Positions 1-6,801 of a DNA stretch of 22,350 bases are shown one piece after another. The stretch is from DAOUGC01 sp034429695 (GTDB lineage: Bacteria; Chloroflexota; Anaerolineae; Anaerolineales; Anaerolineaceae). How positions within the stretch are numbered: the first letter of the stretch is position 1; every line of letters begins with the position of its first letter. A program made the translations under genes and the position numbers. The notes beneath the pieces are model-generated. The model was not told the origin of the DNA, did not search any database, and was given only the letters and a program-made list of their open reading frames with translations. The stretch spans positions 1-22,350 of the forward strand of contig DAOUGC010000162.1 of NCBI GenBank assembly GCA_034429695.1, written 5' to 3'.

Positions 1-135
1 GTTGGGATCGGCGGTGACCATTAAATAGCCAAGACTCCGGGCGTCAACGGTATCTCCCAGAAAGCCCACTGAGCTGCACGCTGACAGCAGCAGACAGGGC
101 ACAAGAAAAGCAAGAACCAGTTTTTTGTTGCGCAA
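1..135 (-). CDS. Putative lipoprotein, N-terminal fragment (runs off left edge)
   Basis: Reading leftward from a TTG start, 45 codons stay open to the window edge. The product begins MRNKKLVLAFLVPCLLLSAC: a short basic N-region, a hydrophobic stretch and a lipobox LSAC, so a type II (lipoprotein) signal peptide with the modified Cys at residue 20 is clear. The mature part begins SSVGFLGDTVDARSLGYLMV and carries no recognisable domain in the 26 residues visible. No ATG or GTG lies in frame nearby upstream, so TTG is chosen; a GAAG stretch 8 bases upstream may serve as ribosome binding site. It follows the LysM gene by 22 bases and is probably the third gene of the kinase-LysM operon. Function unknown; an envelope role is inferred from the signal and neighbours. 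Confidence 0.7.
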   Translation of the reverse strand, partial: MRNKKLVLAFLVPCLLLSACSSVGFLGDTVDARSLGYLMVTADPN

Positions 136-157
136 ATCAGTAACTTCGCCCTGTAAT

Positions 158-1045
158 TTACGGAGTGTCTGTCACAGTTTCAGTACTGGTGGGCACATCG
201 GTCATGGTGGAGGTTGGTTCCGGGGTCATGCTGGATGTGGGCACCAATGTTTCTGTTGACGTCGGGGCCAGTGTCAGGGTGGCGGTTGATGCTGGAGGCG
301 CAACACTGGGGACGCTGGTAAGGGTGGCGGTTGCAGTAACCGTGCGAACCGGTGTGTTGGTGCGCACATTGGGTACATACAACCCCTGACCAGCCCGTAT
401 TAATGTGGAGTTGCCCAGACAATTGGCGTACTGCAACTGTGGAACGCTAACATTATATGCCAGACTGATACGAAATAGTGTGTCACCGGGTTGGATGATG
501 TAGATCACCCAGCCGGACGGAGGACCGCATGGAACAAATGAGATGGTGGCGGTGGCTGTGGGGGTCAACTCGGCAGCCGGTTTTTGAGGAACATACAGTA
601 CGGTGCCCGGAAGCAGCGAATCGCTGATCAGGCAGTTGGCGTTCTTGATCTCGCTCGCGCTGGCTCCAAAGGTGCGGGAGAGTGAATTGAGCGTGTCGCC
701 CGGCTGGATGGTATAGGGCATCCAGTTTTTGGGAGCCGGACAGGTGGTGGCGGCTTTGGCTGGTTGACGGGTGACCGTGACGGTGCGGGTGGGTGTTACA
801 GTGGGTGAAGCTGTGGTTGAGAGCCCTGTTTCTGAGCGGGTGCTGGCGTTAGCCACCGTAATGGTGAATGGAATGTCAGTGGCAGAAGGGGTGTTCGGCT
901 TGGGGGTGGACAGAGCCACTTCCTGTGCAGTGGGTGTCACAAAACGAACGCCCTCGCTCAGCGCGATGGAGAACGCCCCAAACACCACCAGGATGGATGC
1001 CACGGCGGTGATCAGACCCAGGAAAACCTCACGGAGTGCTTTCAT
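158..1045 (-). CDS. Membrane-anchored double-LysM protein with Thr/Pro-rich tail
   Basis: The 295-residue product has a short cytoplasmic N-terminus, one membrane helix (about 8-30), a Thr/Ser/Pro linker (about 37-100), two LysM modules (about 111-154 and 182-225, each with an IQPGDTL motif and ending YVP) and a Thr/Ser-rich tail. LysM modules bind GlcNAc-containing glycans, mainly peptidoglycan, so it probably links the membrane to the wall outside the cell. Each LysM is bracketed by a Cys pair (102/138 and 173/209), which suggests one disulfide per module. The start MKALREVF is chosen because it puts the membrane helix at the N-terminus; the frame stays open 47 codons further upstream inside the kinase gene. 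It overlaps the kinase stop by 17 bases, so translational coupling is likely. The tail holds four 8-residue repeats. No catalytic domain is visible. Confidence 0.85.
   Translation of the reverse strand: MKALREVFLGLITAVASILVVFGAFSIALSEGVRFVTPTAQEVALSTPKPNTPSATDIPFTITVANASTRSETGLSTTASPTVTPTRTVTVTRQPAKAATTCPAPKNWMPYTIQPGDTLNSLSRTFGASASEIKNANCLISDSLLPGTVLYVPQKPAAELTPTATATISFVPCGPPSGWVIYIIQPGDTLFRISLAYNVSVPQLQYANCLGNSTLIRAGQGLYVPNVRTNTPVRTVTATATLTSVPSVAPPASTATLTLAPTSTETLVPTSSMTPEPTSTMTDVPTSTETVTDTP
170..265 (-). repeat. Four in-frame 24-base repeats encoding PTS(T/S)(E/M)Txx
   Basis: Residues 261-292 of the LysM protein form four consecutive 8-residue units: PTSTETLV, PTSSMTPE, PTSTMTDV and PTSTETVT. 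They are degenerate at DNA level but keep the reading frame. They probably make an extended, possibly glycosylated, wall-spanning stalk. A weaker fifth unit may precede them. Confidence 0.7.
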
Positions 1046-3437
1046 TTGGAATGATTGGGTCGTTTTCTTGATCGGGGGTAATGGGCAACAATACACTAAA
1101 GGTGGCAGAAACGCCGGGCTGGCTTTCCACCCAGATGCGGCCGCCCATGGCTTCCACCAAGGTGCGGGCGATGGACAGGCCCACACCCTTGTCGCCGATG
1201 CCCTGGATCAAAGGATTGTCAGCGCGGTAATGCCGCCAGAATACCCGTGACAGGTCTTCGGGGGCGATGCCCCCACCGGCATCCGTCACCTGTACGAGTA
1301 GATAGGGCTGTGATTCAGAGTCTGTAACAGAGGCTTTTAGCACAATCACGCCGTCTTCCTGGGTGACTGCCGCTGCGTTTTGCAGCAAATGCACCATGAT
1401 CTGCTCCATTGCGTCCTGATCAGCCATGAGGGGGGGCAGGCTCTCTGGAAGATCCAGCTCGAGCGCCAGATCACGCTCGCGGAACTGGGCGCTGGTTGCG
1501 GCAACTGCCCGGTCAATGATTTGGAAGACGTCCACCCGGTCAGGGTTGATCTCCACCGGTTTGCCTTCAAGCACGGTCACCATGATCAGATCGTCAAGCA
1601 GCGAGCGCATGCGCTCGGTTGATGCACGAATGCGCTCCATGAACTTGCGTTGCAAAGCACCCAGAATGCCAACCGTCTCAGACATGATCAGGTCGGTATA
1701 GCCGATGATGGATGTGATCGGCTGGCGCAACTCCTGAACCGTGGAAGCGATCACTTCCATATGCTCGTTGTCGCTGGGCCCGCCGTGGCGGGTCTGCATT
1801 TCCAGCGCCAGGATTTTCATGTTTGCCCCGGCCACCGCATTTTGCAGGTGAGCAACTTCCTCAAGCGCCAGGCGCAGTTCGAGTGACACCTGCGATTCGC
1901 TGCCAGGCACGGCTTCTTCCATCGCTCCATCGGTGGTGTCCGATACGAGGCTGTTTTGGAAGATCTCGAGTTGATTTTGCAGATGCCGGTTTTCGTCCTG
2001 CAAGCGGGCAATGACTTCTTCGCTTTCCTTCTGTACAGCCAGCAGTGAAGACATTTCGGCGCTGTCTGCGGCAGGGGCGGGTTGGCTGCTTGCTTCTTCA
2101 AGCCGTTGGAGCAGGCTGGCATTTTCCGCCTGCAGCCGCTCGTAATCTCCTTGCAGGGTGGTGAGGCTTTCTTTCAAACGCTCGGCGATATACGAAGGCT
2201 GCTGGGCCGCCACCTCAACCGGGGTCTTCAACAGGGTGATCAGTTCATTGCTGGCTGTCAGCAGGAAGTTCTGGTCAGAAGTGCTCCACGAACGGTTGGA
2301 GTATGGAGATAGCAACAGGATGGCGCCCCAAGCCTCCTGCCCGTTGGCGAGCGGTATGGTGAGCAGGCTGCCGGGTTGTTCCAGCGAAAGCGCCGAGGCG
2401 AGGATGTCCAATTCAGAACTGGAACTGTCTCCGCTCAGGCGTAATGGGCGGGCGCGTTGAACTGAAGATGCCAGACCGGGTACCTGGGATGCGTCCAGCG
2501 ATATGTCCTGTAATTCTTCATCCCGCAGCAAGTCATAGCCATTCATCAATATCAGTTTGCCACCGGTAAATTGAGCCGGCGCCAAAAAGCACAAATCCGC
2601 GGTGAGCGTCTGGGCGATGGCGCGGGTGAGGGTTGAACGAATGTTGGCTGCCGATGTCTGATTGGCAAGTTCAAGCCACGCGTGGACAGCCCGCGGATCC
2701 AGGCTGTGGCGGCGTTTTTCTTCCGGGAACGTGGGAAGGGCTGGTTCAGCCGGTTTTCCTTCGGTGCTTGCCAGCGCGTGGCGCTGCGCAAGGGCGGGCA
2801 GCAACGGGTAAGTGCATAATTGCGCCAGACGCGCCCAAGCCGAAAAATCCTGGGTGACATCGCCGATCAGGATATGGGCGCTCCAGCCGATCAGGTTGAG
2901 CAAGAGAATGGCCGCCCCGATCCCCCAGCCTTCGGGTCGTTGGATGCCAAGCAGGACCAGACCGGCAAAGCAAATGCTGATGGTGAAAAATGCCCAGCCC
3001 CAATCGTACCAGGTTCCATTGAATGCCAGACCGTCGGATATTTGCATCCACCCGACCACGCTGAACAGAAAGCCCAGAATTATCACCAGATTGGTGAGCG
3101 CATTCACGCCATCAGACAGGCGTGGGTTGCGGGGGAATATCCATAACCAGACAATCCATACCAAACTCCATGCGGCCACTGCCCGATCCAGCGGGGGCAT
3201 AAAGCCGTGCGGATCAGCGATGTTTTGCCATGTCAGGCCGCTGGAGGCAAACAGCACAAGTTGTCCCAGCAGTATGGCGTTCAAGCCGATCAGCAAACGC
3301 CGCAGGGAAGCAGGGGGCATCATCTTGCGGGCGGCAGTGATCGCCTGCAGGGTTGCCATAATGGCAAAAGCCAGAGCAAGATGGACTATCAGGTTGCCCG
3401 GTGAGGTTGTGATCAGACTGAATAACTGTTCAATCAT
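1029..3437 (-). CDS. Multi-pass sensor histidine kinase-like protein with Gln in place of the H-box His
   Basis: 802 residues. The N-terminus holds six or seven hydrophobic segments (about 14-33, 46-66, 87-102, 113-131, 148-165, 172-192), then a GAF-like domain (about 255-405), a long coiled coil (about 415-550), a HisKA-like dimerisation helix pair (about 558-625) and a HATPase_c domain (about 635-787). The ATP site looks complete: N-box Asn687, G1 box DAGGG at 719-723, G2 box GVGLS at 751-755. The H-box reads STVQELRQPITSIIGY where kinases have (S/A)HELRTPL, so the phosphoacceptor position is Gln568 (codon CAG, 1734-1736). Canonical autophosphorylation therefore seems impossible, and it may be a pseudokinase or use another residue. 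No response regulator gene lies in the window. It heads an operon with the LysM protein and a lipoprotein, suggesting an envelope signal. The ATG follows a weak GGGG ribosome site. Confidence 0.85.
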   Translation of the reverse strand: MIEQLFSLITTSPGNLIVHLALAFAIMATLQAITAARKMMPPASLRRLLIGLNAILLGQLVLFASSGLTWQNIADPHGFMPPLDRAVAAWSLVWIVWLWIFPRNPRLSDGVNALTNLVIILGFLFSVVGWMQISDGLAFNGTWYDWGWAFFTISICFAGLVLLGIQRPEGWGIGAAILLLNLIGWSAHILIGDVTQDFSAWARLAQLCTYPLLPALAQRHALASTEGKPAEPALPTFPEEKRRHSLDPRAVHAWLELANQTSAANIRSTLTRAIAQTLTADLCFLAPAQFTGGKLILMNGYDLLRDEELQDISLDASQVPGLASSVQRARPLRLSGDSSSSELDILASALSLEQPGSLLTIPLANGQEAWGAILLLSPYSNRSWSTSDQNFLLTASNELITLLKTPVEVAAQQPSYIAERLKESLTTLQGDYERLQAENASLLQRLEEASSQPAPAADSAEMSSLLAVQKESEEVIARLQDENRHLQNQLEIFQNSLVSDTTDGAMEEAVPGSESQVSLELRLALEEVAHLQNAVAGANMKILALEMQTRHGGPSDNEHMEVIASTVQELRQPITSIIGYTDLIMSETVGILGALQRKFMERIRASTERMRSLLDDLIMVTVLEGKPVEINPDRVDVFQIIDRAVAATSAQFRERDLALELDLPESLPPLMADQDAMEQIMVHLLQNAAAVTQEDGVIVLKASVTDSESQPYLLVQVTDAGGGIAPEDLSRVFWRHYRADNPLIQGIGDKGVGLSIARTLVEAMGGRIWVESQPGVSATFSVLLPITPDQENDPIIPNESTP

Positions 3438-3451
3438 GAGATACCCCGCAT
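3434..3451 (-). other. Possible 5-codon leader ORF overlapping the kinase start
   Basis: In the kinase leader an ATG opens MRGIS and stops at a TGA that overlaps the kinase ATG as ATGA. It may couple initiation at the main start or may be chance. No ribosome binding site of its own is evident. Confidence 0.2.
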
Positions 3452-3466
3452 GGATGTTTCTCGATG

Positions 3467-3495
3467 ATTATAGCACGACAGGATTGCTTTATGAA
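3467..3495 (-). promoter_or_regulatory. Promoter of the kinase-LysM operon
   Basis: On the minus strand an extended -10, TGCTATAAT (3467-3475), lies 17 bases after a -35-like TTCATA (3490-3495, 4 of 6 consensus). The predicted transcript starts about 22 bases before the ATG. The same 9-base extended -10 occurs in front of dps. Confidence 0.65.
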
Positions 3496-3562
3496 TCGGG
3501 TAATAAGGCCGTAATCATCCAGTAGAGTTAAAGTGGAGCAAGGAACATACCAGCCGGGGAAT

Positions 3563-3597
3563 CAAAACGGGTGGAAGGCGCACTTCCACCCGTTTTG
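3563..3597 (-). terminator. Rho-independent terminator downstream of dps
   Basis: A perfect 15-bp stem (CAAAACGGGTGGAAG and its complement) with a 5-base loop lies 15 bases past the dps stop. The A/T base of the stem gives a TTTTGATT tail on the minus strand. It is near symmetric and may also stop transcription from the other direction. Confidence 0.85.
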
Positions 3598-3612
3598 AAC
3601 GATCCAGTGATG

Positions 3613-4134
3613 TCATCCTTTTGGGTTCTGCAGATGTGCTTCCAGGAACCACAACCATTTATCGAGATCGCGCGAGATCTCGATGAACAAATCGTTGGTT
3701 GACATGTCTTCCAGACTCTCAGCTTTATCGGCTGCCTCACGGGTGGATTTCGCCAGTTTTGCCATGCAGCCAGCCAGCACTTCGACGGTGTGCAGATCTT
3801 CCACTGCATCCAGGGGATAGTCCTGCAGGCGGGTGGATTGACCAGCCATGCGTACCGTGCCTTTTGCCAGCCCGCCCAGTGCAGTGGCGCGCTCAGCGAT
3901 CATGTCAACGTAGGGAAGCAACCCTTCGGCAATCAGATCGTACAATTCGTGCAACTGGAAAAATTGCGGCCCTTTGACGTTCCAGTGAGCCTGCTTGACC
4001 TGGCTGTACATGTCAAAGGTGTCTGCCAGTTGCTCGTTGAGTAACTGAATTAATTGATCGCGGGTTTTTTTCTCAATGTCAATCTGTGTGCTAAAGAGGG
4101 TGGTGCGAGAATCATTCTTGGTTTGAGTTGCCAT
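3613..4134 (-). CDS. dps: Dps family DNA-binding ferritin-like protein
   Basis: 173 residues, the usual Dps length. The family signature is plain: AHWNVKG (about 49-55), then FFQLHELYD (58-66), then DMIAERATALGG (77-88). The inter-subunit ferroxidase ligands are His50, His62, Asp77 and Glu81. Dps forms a dodecamer that oxidises Fe(II) with peroxide, stores iron and protects DNA. The N-terminal tail MATQTKNDSR has few Lys, so direct DNA binding is uncertain. The ATG at 4134 is chosen because AAGGAG lies 10 bases upstream and the family N-terminus fits; the frame extends 12 codons further but would cover the leader. The gene is monocistronic: own promoter with a palindrome at the predicted start and a strong terminator 15 bases past the stop. 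Confidence 0.95.
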   Translation of the reverse strand: MATQTKNDSRTTLFSTQIDIEKKTRDQLIQLLNEQLADTFDMYSQVKQAHWNVKGPQFFQLHELYDLIAEGLLPYVDMIAERATALGGLAKGTVRMAGQSTRLQDYPLDAVEDLHTVEVLAGCMAKLAKSTREAADKAESLEDMSTNDLFIEISRDLDKWLWFLEAHLQNPKG

Positions 4135-4154
4135 AACTATTTTTCTCCTTATAT

Positions 4155-4169
4155 TGACTAATTTAGTCA
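4155..4169. promoter_or_regulatory. Perfect palindrome (candidate operator) at the dps transcription start
   Basis: TGACTAA-N-TTAGTCA is a perfect 7-1-7 palindrome spanning about +1 to +15 of the predicted dps transcript, upstream of the ribosome site. The position suits a repressor. The size and symmetry suit a metal- or redox-responsive dimer (DtxR/MntR or Fur/PerR class is a guess), but the regulator is unknown. Confidence 0.6.
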
Positions 4170-4175
4170 CTGATT

Positions 4176-4184
4176 ATTATAGCA
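4176..4184 (-). promoter_or_regulatory. dps promoter, extended -10
   Basis: Minus strand TGCTATAAT gives a perfect -10 with the TGn extension. No good -35 is visible at 17 bases, as is common for extended -10 promoters. The ATG is 41 bases downstream. Confidence 0.7.
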
Positions 4185-4310
4185 AGTTCCCCTGATTATG
4201 GGTAGCCCCGCGAGCTGCCAGATGGAATAATCACATCTCCCTACCAGTGGGACCGATGGAAGGGGGCAGAGGGGAAGGTTATTTCCCTGGCATCTATTAA
4301 ATTTGTGAAA

Positions 4311-4328
4311 GCCGGAGCAATCTCCGGC
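4311..4328. repeat. Inverted repeat upstream of the tRNA-Leu promoter
   Basis: GCCGGAG-CAAT-CTCCGGC makes a 7-bp perfect stem with a 4-base loop, ending 7 bases before the tRNA -35 box. On the minus strand it is followed by TTT and might be a weak terminator for antisense transcription. The 4185-4310 stretch between it and the dps promoter shows no gene. Confidence 0.45.
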
Positions 4329-4335
4329 GTTCATC

Positions 4336-4363
4336 TTGACAAAATCGGCATATTGCGTAAAAT
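4336..4363 (+). promoter_or_regulatory. tRNA-Leu promoter
   Basis: Consensus TTGACA (4336-4341), a 16-base spacer and TAAAAT (4358-4363). The predicted start is about 12 bases before the mature tRNA 5' end, as expected for a tRNA gene. Confidence 0.7.
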
Positions 4364-4382
4364 ACTATCAATCACCCGGCAA

Positions 4383-4466
<84 letters not shown>

Positions 4467-4469
4467 CTG

Positions 4470-4503
4470 TGGCTGTCTCAAACGAGACAGCCATTATTTT
4501 TTT
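4470..4503 (+). terminator. Rho-independent terminator after tRNA-Leu
   Basis: A 9-bp stem GGCTGTCTC/GAGACAGCC with loop AAAC (extendable by one T-A pair) is followed by TTATTTTTTT. It begins 4 bases past the tRNA. Confidence 0.92.
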
Positions 4504-4516
4504 AACCCTGATCGAC

Positions 4517-4545
4517 TTGTAAGCCTGGTTGGAGTGAAGTAAACT
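4517..4545 (+). promoter_or_regulatory. Candidate promoter of the FtsB/DivIC gene, leaderless layout
   Basis: TTGTAA (4517-4522), a 17-base spacer and TAAACT (4540-4545), each 4 of 6 consensus. Only 6 bases separate the -10 from the ATG at 4552, so the transcript would begin at or next to the start codon. No ribosome site lies at proper spacing; the only GGAG is 17 bases from the ATG. Confidence 0.45.
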
Positions 4546-4551
4546 TAATCC

Positions 4552-4935
4552 ATGAAACGGCCCAGGGTTCGCCTCGAAAAAAAACAATTCATCATCATCG
4601 GCGTCATTGTATTACTGGTGCTACTAATGGCCGACCTTAACAACCGCCTGAATCAGTGGTGGACTCTCGAAGAGCAGGCGGATGCCGCTGAGATGGAATA
4701 CAACCAGTATTTGCAGACTGCCACACTCCTGCAAACCAAACTGGCATATGCCACGTCTGAAGCGGCGGTTGAAGAGTATGCGCGCAACCGGGCGCACATG
4801 GCGCTGCCCGGCGATAAAGTGATAGTGCCCTTGGAAGTGGAGGGCGCCACCCCGGTGGTGGAAACCACTCCCACCACCCCGCAGGAACCGGTGGAAAACT
4901 GGGAGATCTGGTGGGCATTGATCATGGGAGATTAA
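4552..4935 (+). CDS. FtsB/DivIC-like septum formation initiator protein
   Basis: 127 residues: a basic cytoplasmic tip, one membrane helix (about 12-27), a coiled coil (about 36-68) and the family motif YARNRAHMALPGDKVIVPL (76-94), matching the (Y/A)AR..L.m..pGE pattern of DivIC/FtsB proteins. These bitopic proteins join FtsL and FtsQ/DivIB to activate septal wall synthesis. After the motif comes an added Thr/Pro/Glu tail with a Trp-rich end (about 97-127), which is not part of the usual short protein. The gene follows the tRNA terminator and appears to have its own promoter. The next gene begins 1 base after its stop and is probably cotranscribed. FtsB versus DivIC naming cannot be settled from sequence alone. 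Confidence 0.85.
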   Translation: MKRPRVRLEKKQFIIIGVIVLLVLLMADLNNRLNQWWTLEEQADAAEMEYNQYLQTATLLQTKLAYATSEAAVEEYARNRAHMALPGDKVIVPLEVEGATPVVETTPTTPQEPVENWEIWWALIMGD

Positions 4936-4936
4936 T

Positions 4937-5746
4937 ATGGCCAGATTGATGTATGGCAGTGTGCAGGCCAATCAGGTGAGAATTCAGTACTACCGGACCG
5001 GCGACGAGAAACCCCCGGTCGTTTTTCTACACGGCCTGGCTGATAACGGTCTGTGCTGGAGCCGCCTTGCGCTCTATCTGGAACCGGACTACGACGTTGT
5101 CCTGGTGGATTTGCGCGGACACGGCCTATCAGAAGCACCCGAGATGGGCTACAGCCTGGCAGATCACGCCCTTGATGTGGTCACCCTCATCGAGGAGCTG
5201 CAACTGGTGGATCCTGTCCTGATCGGACATTCACTCGGGGCTGACATCGCGGCGAATATTGCTGCTGAATACCCCGACCGGGTATCGAAATTGATCCTCG
5301 AAGACCCCCCCTGGCTGGAACAACCTGTGGATGAGAATGACCGTAATGAGCGCGGTCAGCAGGTGATGACCTGGCTGGAGGGCATACGTGGGGGAACCCT
5401 GGACGAGGTCATGGCTGAGGGCAGACAAACCTATCCCACATGGGATGAGGTTGACCTGGTGCAATGGGCAAAATCGAAACAACAGGCACAGCCGCAGGCA
5501 GTGAAAGCCTGCGCAGCCACCCCACGCAAACCGTGGCGGGATGTGCTCAAAAACATCAAATGCCCGGTGCTGATCTTCAGGGGCGACGTGGATAAAGGCG
5601 GCATGGTCTCACAGCAAACCGCCGATCATCTGGCCAAACACCTGCCGCGCGGCTCGGCGATTGTACATATCGAAGACGCCGGGCATAATATTCGCCGTGA
5701 TCGCTTTCAACCGGTGCTTGATATTGTTAGGAAGTTCCTGGCGTAG
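4937..5746 (+). CDS. Alpha/beta hydrolase
   Basis: 269 residues with the whole alpha/beta hydrolase fold layout: oxyanion region HGLADNG (32-38), DLRGHGLS (58-65), nucleophile elbow GHSLGA with Ser99 (97-102), acid Asp217 in FRGDVDKGG and base His250 in DAGHNIRRD. The catalytic triad is complete. No signal peptide, so it is cytoplasmic. The family covers esterases, lipases and C-C hydrolases, and the substrate cannot be told from sequence. A GGGAG six bases before the ATG is a good ribosome site and lies inside the end of the preceding division gene, implying cotranslation. An imperfect hairpin overlaps its stop codon. Confidence 0.92.
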   Translation: MARLMYGSVQANQVRIQYYRTGDEKPPVVFLHGLADNGLCWSRLALYLEPDYDVVLVDLRGHGLSEAPEMGYSLADHALDVVTLIEELQLVDPVLIGHSLGADIAANIAAEYPDRVSKLILEDPPWLEQPVDENDRNERGQQVMTWLEGIRGGTLDEVMAEGRQTYPTWDEVDLVQWAKSKQQAQPQAVKACAATPRKPWRDVLKNIKCPVLIFRGDVDKGGMVSQQTADHLAKHLPRGSAIVHIEDAGHNIRRDRFQPVLDIVRKFLA

Positions 5747-5760
5747 CGCCAACGCTTCGC
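5741..5760. repeat. Small hairpin overlapping the hydrolase stop codon
   Basis: GCGTAGCG-CCAA-CGCTTCGC, an 8-bp stem with one T-T mismatch. No T-run follows, so a weak terminator or mRNA end-stabilising hairpin is possible at best. Confidence 0.35.
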
Positions 5761-5824
5761 ATAGGTTTATGGTTCCACACCCATCATCCAATCAGACCGA
5801 CAAACATCACAGGGAAATCCAGGC

Positions 5825-6712
5825 ATGAATACCAATCCAGTTTTGAAAAAACTCGGTTTTTCTGATACTGACCGCATTGCCATCATTCACACCGACGACA
5901 TCGGTATGTGTCAGGCAACCGTCACTGCTTATGATGAATTGGTACAGTACGGGCTTATTTCGTCAGCGGCAGTCATGGCGCCCTGTGCGTGGTTCCCGCT
6001 GGCGGCTCAATACTGCCGCGACCATGCCGACCAGGTGGACATGGGTGTACACCTTACCCTGAATGCAGAATACGAATATTACCGCTGGGGACCGCTTTCC
6101 ACCCGTGACCCGCAAACCGGATTGATGGACGCGGATGGTTACCTGCACTCATTGTCAGAACCGACCCAGCAACATGCCGACCAGGCGGCAGTGCACAGGG
6201 AGCTGGAGACCCAGGTGGAGATGGTACTGCGCTCGGGAATTCAGGCCACGCATGTTGACACACACATGGGCACAGTGGCGCACCCAAAGTTTATGGGCAG
6301 TTACCTGCAGATGGGCATGCAATACCGCCTGCCGATGATGATGTTGCGTTTCAATGCCAGTCAGTGGATGCAGATGGGGCTTGACGCTGAAGGTGCAGCC
6401 GCTGCCGAGCAGATGGTGTCCATGCTGGAAGAACAGGGTATCCCGCTGCTGGACAACATCTCGATGATGCCGCTGGACACACCAGAAAACCGGTTGCAGC
6501 GGACCATGAAAGCCCTGGATGATCTGCCGGCAGGCATCACCCATTTCATCATTCACCCAGCCGCCGATGGCGCTGAAATTCGCGGCATAGCGCCCGACTG
6601 GGCCTGCCGGGTTGCCGATCACCAGACCTGGAAAATGGATGAACTGCGCGCGCACATCAAGAACTGCGGTATCCACGTGATCGGATATCGGCAGTTGAAG
6701 GAACTGATGTAA
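5825..6712 (+). CDS. ChbG/YdjC-family carbohydrate deacetylase
   Basis: 295 residues. The N-terminus holds HTDDIGM (22-28) with the Asp24/Asp25 pair, followed by GVHLTLN (74-80, His76), THVDTHMGT (142-150, His143, Asp145, His147) and HFIIHPA (240-246, His244). These are the metal-site and catalytic motifs of the YdjC/ChbG/HpnK family, which removes acetyl groups from sugars such as diacetylchitobiose or hopanoid GlcNAc. No signal peptide, so it acts inside the cell. The true substrate is unknown; no chitobiose PTS or hopanoid genes are nearby. The ATG follows AGGGAA by 10 bases. It lies 78 bases past the hydrolase and may be cotranscribed with it. Confidence 0.88.
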   Translation: MNTNPVLKKLGFSDTDRIAIIHTDDIGMCQATVTAYDELVQYGLISSAAVMAPCAWFPLAAQYCRDHADQVDMGVHLTLNAEYEYYRWGPLSTRDPQTGLMDADGYLHSLSEPTQQHADQAAVHRELETQVEMVLRSGIQATHVDTHMGTVAHPKFMGSYLQMGMQYRLPMMMLRFNASQWMQMGLDAEGAAAAEQMVSMLEEQGIPLLDNISMMPLDTPENRLQRTMKALDDLPAGITHFIIHPAADGAEIRGIAPDWACRVADHQTWKMDELRAHIKNCGIHVIGYRQLKELM

Positions 6713-6801
6713 CCAGCTCATCAAAACAAGAACAGGCGCTGCGGTTGAAGTATTCACGGCTCGCCGGTCGATATGGTCAGAATTATTCTTCTGATGAAAA
6801 T

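Noticed and set aside
165..389. Val/Thr-rich short frame and repeats suggesting a CRISPR or tandem array
   Set aside because: The repeats are the coding repeats of the LysM tail on the other strand, with no spacers and no cas genes.
2812..3525. Plus-strand open frame of 237 codons opposite the kinase gene
   Set aside because: It lies antisense to the membrane-helix region of a clearly supported kinase gene, has no family features and is rich in Arg/Pro/His as antisense shadows are.
6155..6757. Minus-strand open frame of 200 codons opposite the deacetylase
   Set aside because: Antisense to the deacetylase motifs and rich in His and Val without any domain.
6745..6801. TTG start 19 codons upstream for the DinB-like gene
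   Set aside because: The added residues do not fit the family N-terminus, and the ATG at 6802 begins exactly where the family usually starts.
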